NCBI RefSeq assembly: GCF_020400725.1
Contig: NZ_JAINVG010000043.1
Location: 1 to 61,242 of the forward strand
Origin: Streptomyces sp. NK15101
GTDB taxonomy: Bacteria; Actinomycetota; Actinomycetes; Streptomycetales; Streptomycetaceae
Length of the DNA stretch: 61,242 nucleotides
Direction: 5' to 3'
Part shown: positions 20,657 to 29,256 of the stretch, piece after piece
Layout of the letters: every line of letters starts with the position of its first letter
Position numbering within the stretch: position 1 is the stretch's first letter
Position numbers and translations under genes: made by a program
Notes under the pieces: generated by a model
What the model saw: the letters and a program-made list of their open reading frames with translations, nothing else
Told to the model about the DNA's origin: nothing
Database searches by the model: none

Positions 20657-22414
20657 GTGGCCCGGCGACCACTCCCCCGCATTCTGAGCAGCGGCAGCGC
20701 ACAGATCGCTCGCAGTCGAGAGATCGCGCGCACGGCCGCCGACAGCGCCACCGACGTGCTCCATCCGCTGATCACGGTCTCCCGTGGTCTGCGGAAGCTG
20801 GCCGCGACCGCGCGCGCCAGGTGGGCCGCGACCCCCAAGGAGCGGCGTGGTCCCACGCTGCTCCTGGTCGCGGCCTGCGTCCTGGTCGTCGCCCTCATGC
20901 CGTACGGGCCGCTCCTCGCGCTCGTCCTGCTCATGGCCGTGGCCGCCTGGCTGGGCCGGGAGCGCCCGGTCGTGAAGACCGGGCCCGACGACGCGGAGAT
21001 CGCCCGGCTCAAGGGCCTGTACGAGGCGCTCGTGCCGTACTTCTCCGTGCCGGAGGACCCGGCGCCCCTCTTCGCCCACGGCGGCGAGTGGAGCGGCGCC
21101 TTCGGGGAGCACGCCTTCGACGAGGACGGGCGGCTCACCCGGCTGAAGATCGCTTACCCCCCGTACTTCACCGACGGCGAACCCGCCGCCCGCGCCCGCA
21201 TCGAGCAGCTGCTGCACGCCAAGTCGGGGCGCGGCCGCGAGTACCGCTTCGACTGGGACGAGGAGGGCAACCAGCTCGTCATGAGCGTGCTGCCCGCCCT
21301 GCCCACCACCATCGCCGCCCAGCGCTTCGTCACGGTCCCGGGCGAGACCGTCCTCGGCTTCACCGACGCCGACGCCGTGCAGCGGACCGTGCCGGTCGTC
21401 TCGGCGGACGGCACCGAGGACGCGCCGGCCGTCGTCTGGCGCACCGGCCCCCGCTCCACGGAGCCGCACCTGCTCGCCGTCGGCCAGCCCGGCAGCGGCA
21501 CCACCTCCCTGCTGCGCTCGATCGCGCTCCAGGCCCTCCCCCACGGCGACGTGCTGATCGTCGAGGGCGGCGGCACCGGCGAGTACGCCTGCCTGACCGG
21601 CCGCGCCGGCGTCCTCGCGGTCGAGTCCGGACTCTCCGGGGCCCTCGCCACCCTGGAGTGGGCGGCGCACGAGACGGAGCGGCGGCTGATCGCCGCGAAC
21701 CGGGCCCGGCAGGCCGGGCAGCCCGCGCCCGAGGACACCCGTCGGCCGCTGTGGATCCTGCTCGACCGGCCGAGCATCCTGGGCCACCTGGCCGCCGCCG
21801 ACGGCCGCCCCGACCCGCAGGAGCTGCTCCAGGTGCCGCTGCGGCACGGGCGCACGGCGCAGGTCACGGTGGTGGTGGCCGAGCAGTTCGACAGCACGGA
21901 CATGCTGGGCGAGGCGGTACGGACCCACACCCGGGCCCGGATCGTCCTCGGCCCCGCCACCCCGGAGCAGATCGCGGCCGTCCTCGGTGCCCGGCCGCAC
22001 ACCACCCCGACGCCCGAGGTCCCGGCGGGCCGCGGCTACGCGCGCCTGGGCACCGGCCCGGTCCTGCGGCTCCAGGTGCCGGCGACGCCCGACCCGTACG
22101 ACGACGCGACGAGCGAGACGCACCGCCAGGCGGTCCTGGAGCTGCTCCCGGAGCGCCGCGCGATCACGGCCCCGGCCGTATCCGCGGACCCGCCCGTCGT
22201 CACGGTCAAGACCCCCGCCGCGCCCGCGGACCCGCCCGTCCTCACGGTCAAGACCCCGGCGTCGGCGTCGGTCGCCTCCCAGGACACGGTGACGGTCTCG
22301 GCCGCCGCGGTCGAGACGGTCACCGGCTCGTCCCCCGAACCGGCGCCGGCGCCCCGCGTCGAACCGGACTCCGGCCCGGCCCCGTTCCACACGCCCGTCC
22401 CGGCGGAGGGCTGA
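20657..22414 (+). CDS. sffA: SffA, SpoIIIE/FtsK-like DNA-translocase homologue
   Basis: 585 aa. Two adjacent membrane segments at about residues 70-100 (LLLVAACVLVVALM and LLALVLLMAVAAWL) precede a cytoplasmic FtsK-like domain (about 115-480). The P-loop at about residues 276-284 reads GQPGSGTTS: the usual Walker A lysine is threonine. Walker B-like segment is LWILLDRPSI. The C-terminal 110 residues are a Pro/Thr/Val-rich tail with repeated KTPA(S/A) and VTVKTP pieces. Known role in Streptomyces: septum-localised factor for chromosome partitioning in sporulation. GTG at 20657 has CAGGAG 6 nt upstream. Followed by a 54-bp palindrome. Confidence 0.9.
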   Translation: MARRPLPRILSSGSAQIARSREIARTAADSATDVLHPLITVSRGLRKLAATARARWAATPKERRGPTLLLVAACVLVVALMPYGPLLALVLLMAVAAWLGRERPVVKTGPDDAEIARLKGLYEALVPYFSVPEDPAPLFAHGGEWSGAFGEHAFDEDGRLTRLKIAYPPYFTDGEPAARARIEQLLHAKSGRGREYRFDWDEEGNQLVMSVLPALPTTIAAQRFVTVPGETVLGFTDADAVQRTVPVVSADGTEDAPAVVWRTGPRSTEPHLLAVGQPGSGTTSLLRSIALQALPHGDVLIVEGGGTGEYACLTGRAGVLAVESGLSGALATLEWAAHETERRLIAANRARQAGQPAPEDTRRPLWILLDRPSILGHLAAADGRPDPQELLQVPLRHGRTAQVTVVVAEQFDSTDMLGEAVRTHTRARIVLGPATPEQIAAVLGARPHTTPTPEVPAGRGYARLGTGPVLRLQVPATPDPYDDATSETHRQAVLELLPERRAITAPAVSADPPVVTVKTPAAPADPPVLTVKTPASASVASQDTVTVSAAAVETVTGSSPEPAPAPRVEPDSGPAPFHTPVPAEG

Positions 22415-22424
22415 GAAGGTCGGA

Positions 22425-22478
22425 CCACGGACGTACGGAGGGCCCCACGCGCGCGTGGGGCCCTCCGTACGTCCGTGG
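22425..22478. terminator. Perfect 54-bp palindrome, bidirectional terminator
   Basis: Two 27-nt arms, 22425-22451 and 22452-22478, are perfectly complementary with no spacer. The element lies 10 nt after the sffA stop and 8 nt before the stop of the convergent MocR gene, so it can terminate both. Streptomyces terminators often lack a U-tract. Confidence 0.85.
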
Positions 22479-22486
22479 TGAGCCGG

Positions 22487-23986
22487 CTACGCCACGAACG
22501 ACCTCGGCGGTTCCGCTCCCCCGCCGGCGCCGGACTCGACCAGGCGGGCCGCGGCGGCCAGCCGGGCGGCCGCCTCGTCGGCGACCGGGCCGCCGACCGT
22601 GAAGGGCAGCCGGACGAAGCCCTCGAAGGCTCCGTCGACCCCGAAGCGGGGGCCGGAGGGCACCCGGACGCCGACCCGCTCCCCCACCTCGGCGAGCCGG
22701 GAGCCGGACAGCCCGCCGGTGCGGACCCAGAGGGTCAGACCGCCGCGCGGGACCACGAACTCCCACTCCGGGAGCTCCCGGCGGACGGCGGCGACGAGCG
22801 CGTCCCGGTTCTCCCTGGCCTGCTCGCGACGGAGGCTCACGGCCTCCTCCCAGCCGCCCGTCCGCATCAGCCAGTTGACGCCGAGCTGCTCCAGGACGGG
22901 GGTGCCGAGGTCGGCGTACGCGCGGGCGGCCACCAGGGAACGGATGACGTCGGGCGCGGCCCGGACCCAGCCGATGCGCATGCCCGCCCAGAAGGCCTTG
23001 CTGGCCGAGCCGACCGTGAGGACGGTGGCGCCCGCCGGGTCGAAGGCGCAGACCGGCCGGGGCATCTCCAGGTCCTCGTCCAGGTGCAGCTCGGCCATGG
23101 TCTCGTCGACGACGAGGACCGTGCCGGCCGAACGGGCCGCCTCGACGAGCTGCCGCCGCTGGTCCTCGTCGGCGAGCGCGCCGGTCGGGTTGTGGAAGTC
23201 GGCGACGACGTACGCGAGACGGGGCGCCGCGTCCCGCAGCACCTGCCGCCAGCGGCCCAGGTCCCAGCTGCCGAGGCCCTCGGCCATGGCGACGGGCACG
23301 AGCCGGGCGCCGGCCGAGCGCATCAGCTGGAGGATGTTGGCGTACGAGGGCGACTCGACGGCGATCCGCTCGCCCCGCCCCGCGAAGAGGTGACAGATGG
23401 CGTCGATGGCGCCCATGGCGCCGGTCGTGACCATGATCTGCTCGGGCATGGTGGGGATCCCGCGCGCGGTGTACCGGTCGGCGAGCATCTGCCGCAGCGC
23501 GGGCAGCCCGGCCGGGTAGTCCCCGTGCGTGTGGGCGTAGGGCGGCAGTTCCTCCAGGGCGCCCTGGACGCCCCGGGTGAGCCAGGGCTCGGGGGCGGGC
23601 AGCGCCGCGCAGCCGAGGTCGATCATCGAGCCGAGGGACTCGGGGGGCAGCGGTTCGAGCCCGCGCGCGGGCAGCGGGTTCCCGGCGGGCACGGCGGTCC
23701 AGCTGCCGGCCCCGCGCCGCGACTCCAGGAAGCCCTCGGTGCGCAGCGCCTCGTAGGCGGCGGCGACCGTGGTGCGGCTGACGGTGAGCGCCAGGGCGAG
23801 TTCCCGCTCTGCGGGCAGGCGGGCGGCGACCGGGACGCGGCCCTCCAGGACGAGCAGCCGGATGCCGTCGGCCAGGGCGCGGTAGGCGGGCGGCTTGCGG
23901 GTGCCCGGGCCGGCGGGCCTGGGCTGCTGCGCCTGGAGCTGCCGGGCGAGCTGGGCCGGTCCCACCGCCGAAGTCCACTGAGCCAT
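22487..23986 (-). CDS. MocR-type GntR regulator with aminotransferase fold (YczR-like)
   Basis: 499 aa. Winged HTH at about residues 30-95 (RLPAERELALALTVSRTTVAAAYEAL), then a class I PLP-dependent aminotransferase-like domain. The PLP lysine is in TVGSASKAFWAGMRIGW, with the DFHNPTG and DETMAELHLD motifs also intact. MocR proteins use PLP or its adducts as signal. It is divergent from a YczE-type membrane protein gene; a MocR subgroup named YczR is known to pair with yczE. ATG at 23986 has GGTGGA 9 nt upstream; the upstream in-frame extension to 24052 is rejected. Confidence 0.93.
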   Translation of the reverse strand: MAQWTSAVGPAQLARQLQAQQPRPAGPGTRKPPAYRALADGIRLLVLEGRVPVAARLPAERELALALTVSRTTVAAAYEALRTEGFLESRRGAGSWTAVPAGNPLPARGLEPLPPESLGSMIDLGCAALPAPEPWLTRGVQGALEELPPYAHTHGDYPAGLPALRQMLADRYTARGIPTMPEQIMVTTGAMGAIDAICHLFAGRGERIAVESPSYANILQLMRSAGARLVPVAMAEGLGSWDLGRWRQVLRDAAPRLAYVVADFHNPTGALADEDQRRQLVEAARSAGTVLVVDETMAELHLDEDLEMPRPVCAFDPAGATVLTVGSASKAFWAGMRIGWVRAAPDVIRSLVAARAYADLGTPVLEQLGVNWLMRTGGWEEAVSLRREQARENRDALVAAVRRELPEWEFVVPRGGLTLWVRTGGLSGSRLAEVGERVGVRVPSGPRFGVDGAFEGFVRLPFTVGGPVADEAAARLAAAARLVESGAGGGAEPPRSFVA

Positions 23987-23991
23987 GGAAA

Positions 23992-24064
23992 TCAGTCCAC
24001 CTTCCTCGAATTGGCCATGGTTGACATCCGATCCCCCGCCACAGAGTGTCACGAGTCAGTCCAC
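23992..24064. promoter_or_regulatory. Candidate MocR operator: direct repeat TCAGTCCAC
   Basis: TCAGTCCAC occurs at 23992-24000 and again at 24056-24064, in the same orientation, flanking the MocR/YczE divergent promoter region. MocR regulators typically bind spaced direct repeats. The left copy covers the ribosome-binding site of the regulator, consistent with autorepression; the right copy lies about 30 bp before the yczE-like start. Confidence 0.5.
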
Positions 24065-24094
24065 TACCACCACCTTGGGGGCATTCCCTTGTCC

Positions 24095-24859
24095 ATGGCC
24101 TCCGGTCTCCACGGCCGGCACCTCACCCGCCGGCTCGTCCAGCTGTACGTCGGACTGACGCTGTACGGGGCCAGTTCGGCGCTGCTCGTGCGCAGCGGGC
24201 TCGGTCTGGAGCCCTGGAACGTCCTGCACCAGGGCCTCGCCGAGAGGACCGGGCTGACCATCGGCGTGGTGTCGATCGCCGTCGGTGCGGTGGTGCTGCT
24301 GCTGTGGCTCCCGATCCGGCAGCGGCCCGGGCTCGGCACGGTCTCCAACGTGTTCGTGATCGGTCTGGCGATGGACGGCACCCTGGCCCTGGTCCCGGAC
24401 GTCCACGGGCCGGTCGGGCAGGTGTCGCTGCTCCTGCTCGGCATCGTCCTCAACGGGGTCGCCACCGGCCTGTACATCGCGGCGCGGTTCGGGCCCGGCC
24501 CGCGCGACGGCCTGATGACCGGTCTGCACCGGCTCACCGGCCGGTCCATCCGTCTGGTGCGGACGGCGATCGAGGTCGTGGTGGTCGCCACCGGCTTCCT
24601 GCTCGGCGGCTCGGTCGGTGTCGGCACGGTCCTGTACGCGCTCGCGATCGGACCGCTCGCCCAGTTCTTCCTGCGCCGGTTCGCCGTCCCGGAGCCGGCG
24701 GGATCCGAGAGCGCGGAATCCGCCTCCGAACCCGCTCCCGGCAGCGTCGCGCCCGTCGCCGAACCCGCCTCCGGCAGCGCCGCGCTCACCCCCGAGCCGG
24801 TCTCCGTCCCCTCCTCGGTCGCCGCCGGGACACCGGAAGGCGCCATACTGCGGCCGTGA
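24095..24859 (+). CDS. YczE/YyaS-family integral membrane protein
   Basis: 254 aa. Five or six hydrophobic segments lie within residues 15-210, with the family motifs GASSALLVRSGLGLEPWNVL near the start and ARFGPGPRDGLMTGLHRLTG near 135-155. A Pro/Ser/Ala/Glu-rich tail follows from about 215. Function in Streptomyces is unknown; in Bacillus YczE affects bacillaene production. Divergent from its MocR partner. Start uncertain: ATG 24095, or TTG 24089 which is better spaced from a GGGGG run. GTGA overlap with the next gene. Confidence 0.85.
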   Translation: MASGLHGRHLTRRLVQLYVGLTLYGASSALLVRSGLGLEPWNVLHQGLAERTGLTIGVVSIAVGAVVLLLWLPIRQRPGLGTVSNVFVIGLAMDGTLALVPDVHGPVGQVSLLLLGIVLNGVATGLYIAARFGPGPRDGLMTGLHRLTGRSIRLVRTAIEVVVVATGFLLGGSVGVGTVLYALAIGPLAQFFLRRFAVPEPAGSESAESASEPAPGSVAPVAEPASGSAALTPEPVSVPSSVAAGTPEGAILRP

Positions 24860-25620
24860 CTCGCGTACGCCACCCCTATCTCGACCATTCCTCCCCTCTC
24901 GCGTTCGCCCATCGCGGCGGCACGGCGAACGGCCTGGAGAACACCGCGGCCGCCTTCCGCCAGGCCGCCGCGGCGGGCTACCGCTACTTCGAGACCGATG
25001 TGCACACGACGTCCGACGGGGTGCTCGTCGCGTTCCACGACGCGACCCTCGACCGGGTGACGGACGCCTCGGGCCGGATCCGCGACCTGCCCTGGGCGGC
25101 GGTGCGGGAGGCCCGCGTGGCCGGCAAGGAGCCGCTGCCGCTCTTCGCGGACCTCCTGGAGGAGTTCCCCGAGGCCCGCTGGAACGTGGACCTCAAGGCG
25201 GAGTCGGCCCTCCACCCGCTGATCGACCTGATCCGCAGGAAGAAGGCCTGGGACCGGGTCTGCGTGGGCTCCTTCACCGAGTCCCGGGCGGCACGGGCCC
25301 AGCGGCTGGCCGGTCCCGAGCTCGCCACCTCGTACGGGGTGGGCGGAGTGGTCGGGCTCCGGCTGCGCTCCTGGGGGATCCCGGCGGCCGTGCGGGCCGG
25401 AGCGGTGGCGGCGCAGGTCCCGGAGCGCCAGGCCGGGGTCCCGGTGGTCGACCGCCGGTTCGTGCGGGAGGCGCACGCGCGCGGGCTCCAGGTCCACGTG
25501 TGGACGGTGAACGATCCGGCCCGGATGCACTCTCTCCTCGACCTGGGAGTCGATGGCATCATGACCGATCACCTGGAGACGCTGCGCGGCGTGCTCACCG
25601 ACCGGGGAGCGTGGATCTGA
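24856..25620 (+). CDS. Glycerophosphodiester phosphodiesterase
   Basis: 254 aa, GTG start overlapping the yczE-like stop. GDPD TIM barrel with the catalytic AHRGG (residues 17-21), ENTAAAFRQA, FETDVHTTSDGVLVAFHDATL (the paired Glu-Asp and His) and the C-terminal VHVWTVNDPARM. Hydrolyses glycerophosphodiesters to glycerol-3-phosphate and alcohol. No signal peptide, so cytoplasmic. Confidence 0.95.
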   Translation: MTRVRHPYLDHSSPLAFAHRGGTANGLENTAAAFRQAAAAGYRYFETDVHTTSDGVLVAFHDATLDRVTDASGRIRDLPWAAVREARVAGKEPLPLFADLLEEFPEARWNVDLKAESALHPLIDLIRRKKAWDRVCVGSFTESRAARAQRLAGPELATSYGVGGVVGLRLRSWGIPAAVRAGAVAAQVPERQAGVPVVDRRFVREAHARGLQVHVWTVNDPARMHSLLDLGVDGIMTDHLETLRGVLTDRGAWI

Positions 25621-25661
25621 GCCGCGTCCCGGCGACGGGGACGAACGAGGAGGGCGCGGCC

Positions 25662-27032
25662 GTGACCGCTGACACCACCGAGCCGGAGGAGTGTGCCACC
25701 GGCCCCGCCGAGCGGCGGCGCGAGCAGCGCGGCTGGTACTTCTACGACTTCGCGTGCTCGGTGTACTCGACGAGCGTGCTCACCGTGTTCCTCGGCCCGT
25801 ACCTGACCTCGGTGGCCCGGGCCGCGGCCGACGCCGAGGGGTTCGTGCACCCGCTGGGCGTCCCGGTGCGGGCGGGCTCCCTCTTCGCGTACGCCGTGTC
25901 GGCCTCGATCGTGGTCGCGGTCCTGGCGATGCCGCTGGTCGGCGCGGTCGCGGACCGCACGGGCCGGAAGAAGCCGCTGCTCGCGGCCTCGGCCTACCTG
26001 GGGGCGACGGCCACGGCGGGGATGTTCTTCCTGGCGGGCGAGCGGTATCTGCTCGGGGCGTTCCTGCTGATCGTGGCGAACGCCTCGCTGTCGGTCTCGA
26101 TGGTGCTCTACAACGCCTATCTGCCGCAGATCGCGGAGCCGGACGAGCGGGACGCGGTCTCCTCGCGCGGCTGGGCCTTCGGCTACACGTCGGGTGCCCT
26201 GGTCCTCGTCCTGAACCTGGTCCTCTACTCGGGGCACGACTCCTTCGGCCTCACCGAGGGCGAGGCGGTCCGCATCTGCCTGGCCTCGGCGGGCGTGTGG
26301 TGGGGCGCCTTCACGCTGGTGCCGCTGCGCCGGCTGCGCGACCGGCGGACCGGCCCGGAGGAGGGCGGCCGGACCGGCGGGGGCGCGGTCGGCAGCGGCT
26401 GGGGCCAGCTGCGGGCCACGCTGAAGGACATGCGCCGGCATCCGCTGACACTCTCCTTCCTCCTCGCGTACCTCATCTACAACGACGGCGTGCAGACGGT
26501 GATCTCGCAGGCCTCGATCTACGGCTCGGAGGAGCTGGGCCTCGACCAGACGACGCTCATCACGGCGGTCCTGCTCGTCCAGGTGCTCGCGGTGGCGGGT
26601 GCCCTCGGGATGGGGCGACTCGCCCGGTCGTACGGCGCCAAGCGGACGATTCTGGGCTCGCTGGCGGTCTGGACGCTGATCCTGGCGGCCGGCTACTTCC
26701 TGCCGGCCGGCTCGCCGGTGTTCTTCTACTGCCTGGCGGCCGCGATCGGCCTCGTCCTGGGCGGCAGCCAGGCCCTGTCGCGTTCGCTGTTCTCGCATCT
26801 GGTGCCGCGAGGCAAGGAGGCGGAGTACTTCTCGGCGTACGAGATGAGCGACCGGGGGCTCAGCTGGCTGGGTCCGCTCGTGTTCGGTCTCGCGTATCAG
26901 CTGACCGGAAGCTACCGGGATGCCATCATCTCCCTGGTGATCTTCTTCGCCGTCGGCTTCGCACTGCTCGCCCGGGTGCCGGTCCGGCGTGCGGTGGAGG
27001 CCGCGGGGAACCCGATACCCGAGCGTATTTAG
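25662..27032 (+). CDS. MFS transporter, UMF1/Atg22-like family
   Basis: 456 aa, about 12 membrane segments. The N-terminus REQRGWYFYDFACSVYSTSV is the signature of the Atg22/UMF1 branch, and the loop GAVADRTGRKKPLLA follows TM2. The later segment LGGSQALSRSLFSHLVPRG is also typical. Substrate unknown; homologues are proposed effluxers of amino acids or other metabolites. GTG 25662 has GAGGAGGG at ideal spacing. Follows the phosphodiesterase by 41 nt. Confidence 0.9.
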   Translation: MTADTTEPEECATGPAERRREQRGWYFYDFACSVYSTSVLTVFLGPYLTSVARAAADAEGFVHPLGVPVRAGSLFAYAVSASIVVAVLAMPLVGAVADRTGRKKPLLAASAYLGATATAGMFFLAGERYLLGAFLLIVANASLSVSMVLYNAYLPQIAEPDERDAVSSRGWAFGYTSGALVLVLNLVLYSGHDSFGLTEGEAVRICLASAGVWWGAFTLVPLRRLRDRRTGPEEGGRTGGGAVGSGWGQLRATLKDMRRHPLTLSFLLAYLIYNDGVQTVISQASIYGSEELGLDQTTLITAVLLVQVLAVAGALGMGRLARSYGAKRTILGSLAVWTLILAAGYFLPAGSPVFFYCLAAAIGLVLGGSQALSRSLFSHLVPRGKEAEYFSAYEMSDRGLSWLGPLVFGLAYQLTGSYRDAIISLVIFFAVGFALLARVPVRRAVEAAGNPIPERI

Positions 27033-27200
27033 ACGTGGCGATGAAAGGGCGGTAGTGTACGCGTTTGGCCTGCCAGGCGGACCGTTACTGCGTGCTGCTT
27101 TGGTGAAGACACCGGGTCGCATCTGCCGTCAGATGTGACAAAACGGGCACTGGTGGGTACAACAAGGGGCGGCACGACGGGCGACGCATGACCCGGCACG

Positions 27201-27226
27201 GGAATCTTTACCGCCGACCGGACGTT
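27201..27226 (+). promoter_or_regulatory. Sigma-R promoter of rbpA
   Basis: GGAAT at 27201-27205, exactly 18 nt spacer, GTT at 27224-27226. This is the consensus for the thiol-stress sigma factor SigR. rbpA of S. coelicolor is a known SigR target. The predicted start leaves a leader of about 55 nt. Confidence 0.85.
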
Positions 27227-27287
27227 GACCGGATAACGACGACAGCGACACCTGTCCTGTGGGCGACAAGCCCGGGAGGCACGATTC

Positions 27288-27662
27288 ATGAGTGAGCGAG
27301 CTCTTCGCGGCACGCGCCTCGTGGTGACGAGCTACGAGACCGACCGCGGCATCGATCTGGCCCCGCGCCAGGCGGTGGAGTACGCATGCGAGAAGGGACA
27401 TCGTTTTGAGATGCCCTTCTCGGTCGAGGCGGAGATTCCGCCGGAGTGGGAGTGCAAGGTCTGCGGAATCCAGGCACTCCTGGTGGACGGGGACGGACCC
27501 GAGGAGAAGAAGGGCAAGCCTGCGCGTACGCACTGGGACATGCTCATGGAGCGGCGTACCCGCGAGGAGCTGGAGGAGGTCCTCGCCGAGAGGCTGGCCG
27601 TCCTGCGCTCCGGCGCCATGAACATCGCCGTGCATCCGCGCGACAGCCGCAAGTCCGCCTAG
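27288..27662 (+). CDS. rbpA: RNA polymerase-binding protein RbpA
   Basis: 124 aa, same length as S. coelicolor RbpA. Central core with zinc-type residues in YACEKGHRFEMPF and WECKVCG, a basic linker, and the C-terminal sigma-interaction helix (THWDMLMERRTREELEEVL). RbpA binds HrdB-type sigma factor and stabilises the open promoter complex, and contributes to rifampicin tolerance. Ribosome-binding site GGGAGG. Preceded by a SigR promoter and followed by a strong terminator, so it is a single-gene unit. Confidence 0.97.
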   Translation: MSERALRGTRLVVTSYETDRGIDLAPRQAVEYACEKGHRFEMPFSVEAEIPPEWECKVCGIQALLVDGDGPEEKKGKPARTHWDMLMERRTREELEEVLAERLAVLRSGAMNIAVHPRDSRKSA

Positions 27663-27682
27663 CGGACCGCCGCAAGAGCACC

Positions 27683-27729
27683 ACGCCGCGGGGCCCGGTA
27701 CACGATGGGTGTACCGGGCCCCGCGGCGT
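27683..27729. terminator. Strong hairpin terminator after rbpA
   Basis: Perfect 21-bp arms (27683-27703 and 27709-27729) separated by the 5-nt loop GATGG, 20 nt after the rbpA stop. It also lies downstream of the convergent fxsA-like gene, so it can work in both directions. Confidence 0.9.
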
Positions 27730-27771
27730 TCCCGTGCCCCGCTCTCGGAGGAGCGGGGCACGGCCGCGTCA

Positions 27772-28365
27772 TCAGGGCGTCAGCGGCGGACGGGGCGCCT
27801 CGGCCCGGCGGGGGCCCTGGGGCGCGTCCTCACGGATGACCTCACCCTGGACCACCTTCCCGTCCGGCCGGTGGATGCGAGCCTGCTGGAAGGCGTCCTG
27901 GAGGCTGCCGGGAGACGCGGCGCCCATCCGGCGCTCGACCGTCTTCTCCGCGTACCGCCCGAGGAACGAGCGGACCTGCGGGATCAGCAGGAGCAGGCCG
28001 GCCGCGTCCGAGAGCGGGCCGGGGATCATCAGGAGCAGGCCGCCGAGCATCAGGAAGCCGTTGCGGTCCTCCGCGCCGACCCGGTCGGCGGGCGAGGGCG
28101 CCACGCCGGTCCGCGCGGCCGTCTGGGCCTGCTGGAAGGTCGAGGTGAGGTTGCGGAAGGCGCGGCGGCCCGCCCGCTTCACGACGGCGGCGCCGAACAC
28201 GGCACCGCCGACGAGCAGGGCGAGGACGGCCAGTCCGCCCGCCACGTCCGCCACCACCGTGAGCAGCCAGATCTCCAGGACCAGCCAGGCGGCGACGCCG
28301 AGCGGAAGGAACGTACGCGCGCGTGAGCGCTTGGGGGCGAGGGGAGGCGGTGCGCCGGTCGTCAT
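27772..28365 (-). CDS. FxsA family membrane protein
   Basis: 197 aa. Membrane segments at about residues 19-40 (LPLGVAAWLVLEIWLLTVVA), 43-60 and 102-130 (FLMLGGLLLMIPGPLSDAAG), the last with the family's GLLLMIPG motif. The C-terminal tail is polar and Pro/Arg-rich. FxsA in E. coli affects F-plasmid exclusion of phage T7; function in actinobacteria is unknown. Reads left, 114 bp after ppm1. Confidence 0.88.
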   Translation of the reverse strand: MTTGAPPPLAPKRSRARTFLPLGVAAWLVLEIWLLTVVADVAGGLAVLALLVGGAVFGAAVVKRAGRRAFRNLTSTFQQAQTAARTGVAPSPADRVGAEDRNGFLMLGGLLLMIPGPLSDAAGLLLLIPQVRSFLGRYAEKTVERRMGAASPGSLQDAFQQARIHRPDGKVVQGEVIREDAPQGPRRAEAPRPPLTP

Positions 28366-28439
28366 GGTGCCCAGTGTGCCTGGCGCCCCGCCGGAACGGC
28401 GTAAAGGAAGGATCAGCACGGGAAGGCCCGTGCGGAGGG

Positions 28440-28463
28440 CCCGTACGGGGGGAGCCGTACGGG
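28440..28463 (-). terminator. Hairpin after ppm1
   Basis: CCCGTACGG (28440-28448) and CCGTACGGG (28455-28463) form a 9-bp stem with a 6-nt loop, 16 nt after the ppm1 stop. It separates ppm1 from the fxsA-like gene. Confidence 0.6.
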
Positions 28464-28479
28464 AGGAGCCGCGCGGTCG

Positions 28480-29256
28480 TCAGGAGGGCTTGCGGCCGAG
28501 CAGCTTGCCGACCTTCTCCGCCCGCGCCGTCAGGCCCCAGCCGGTGACCCGCCACAGCGCCTCGACGACGATGTTGCGGCTCATCTTCGAGTCGCCGACC
28601 TCGCGCTCCACGAAGGTGATCGGGACCTCGACCACGTGGAAGCCGGCGGCGACCGCGCGGCGGGCCAGGTCGACCTGGAAGCAGTAGCCCGCCGAGGCCA
28701 CGTCCTCCAGGCCCAGGCCCTCCAGGGTCTCCTTGCGGAAGGCCCGGTAGCCGCCGGTGACGTCGCGGATCGGCACGTCGAGCATCACGCGCGAGTAGAG
28801 GCTGCCGCCCCGGGAGATGAACTCGCGGGACTTCGGCCAGTTCACGATCCGGCCGCCCGGCACCCAGCGGGAGCCGAGGACCAGGTCCGCGCCCTTGAGG
28901 GCGGTGAGCAGGCGCGGGAGCTCCTCGGGCTGGTGGGAGCCGTCGGCGTCCATCTCGACGAGGACGCCGTAGCCGTGCTCGATGCCCCACCGGAAACCGG
29001 CGAGGTAGGCGGCGCCCAGCCCCTCCTTGCCCTTGCGGTGCAGGACGTGCACGTGGTCGTCGTCGGACGCGATCTCGTCCGCGAACTTGCCCGTGCCGTC
29101 GGGGCTGTTGTCGTCCGCGACGAGAATGTGCGCCTCGGGTACGGCTTCCCGCACCCGCGCGACGATCGGCTTGATGTTCTCCGCCTCGTTGTAGGTCGGA
29201 ATGATCACCAAGGCCTTGCCGAGCGGGCCGTAACGCCTCTGGCCACCGTCGTTCAC
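28480..29256 (-). CDS. ppm1: Polyprenol-phosphate mannose synthase Ppm1
   Basis: 258 aa GT2 family enzyme. LVIIPTYNEAENI (residues 15-27), ADDNSPDGTGK and the DxD-type EMDADGSH motif are intact, as is VPITFVEREVGDSKMS near the end. It transfers mannose from GDP-mannose to polyprenol phosphate at the membrane; in S. coelicolor Ppm1 feeds protein O-mannosylation and is needed for phage phiC31 infection. No C-terminal membrane domain, as expected for the catalytic-only form. GTG 29256 with AAGGGG just upstream; the frame is open further upstream but has no family similarity. Confidence 0.93.
   Translation of the reverse strand: MNDGGQRRYGPLGKALVIIPTYNEAENIKPIVARVREAVPEAHILVADDNSPDGTGKFADEIASDDDHVHVLHRKGKEGLGAAYLAGFRWGIEHGYGVLVEMDADGSHQPEELPRLLTALKGADLVLGSRWVPGGRIVNWPKSREFISRGGSLYSRVMLDVPIRDVTGGYRAFRKETLEGLGLEDVASAGYCFQVDLARRAVAAGFHVVEVPITFVEREVGDSKMSRNIVVEALWRVTGWGLTARAEKVGKLLGRKPS

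Noticed and set aside
22475..24094. Upstream extension of the YczE-like frame
   Set aside because: Antisense to the MocR gene; family similarity starts only after 24095.
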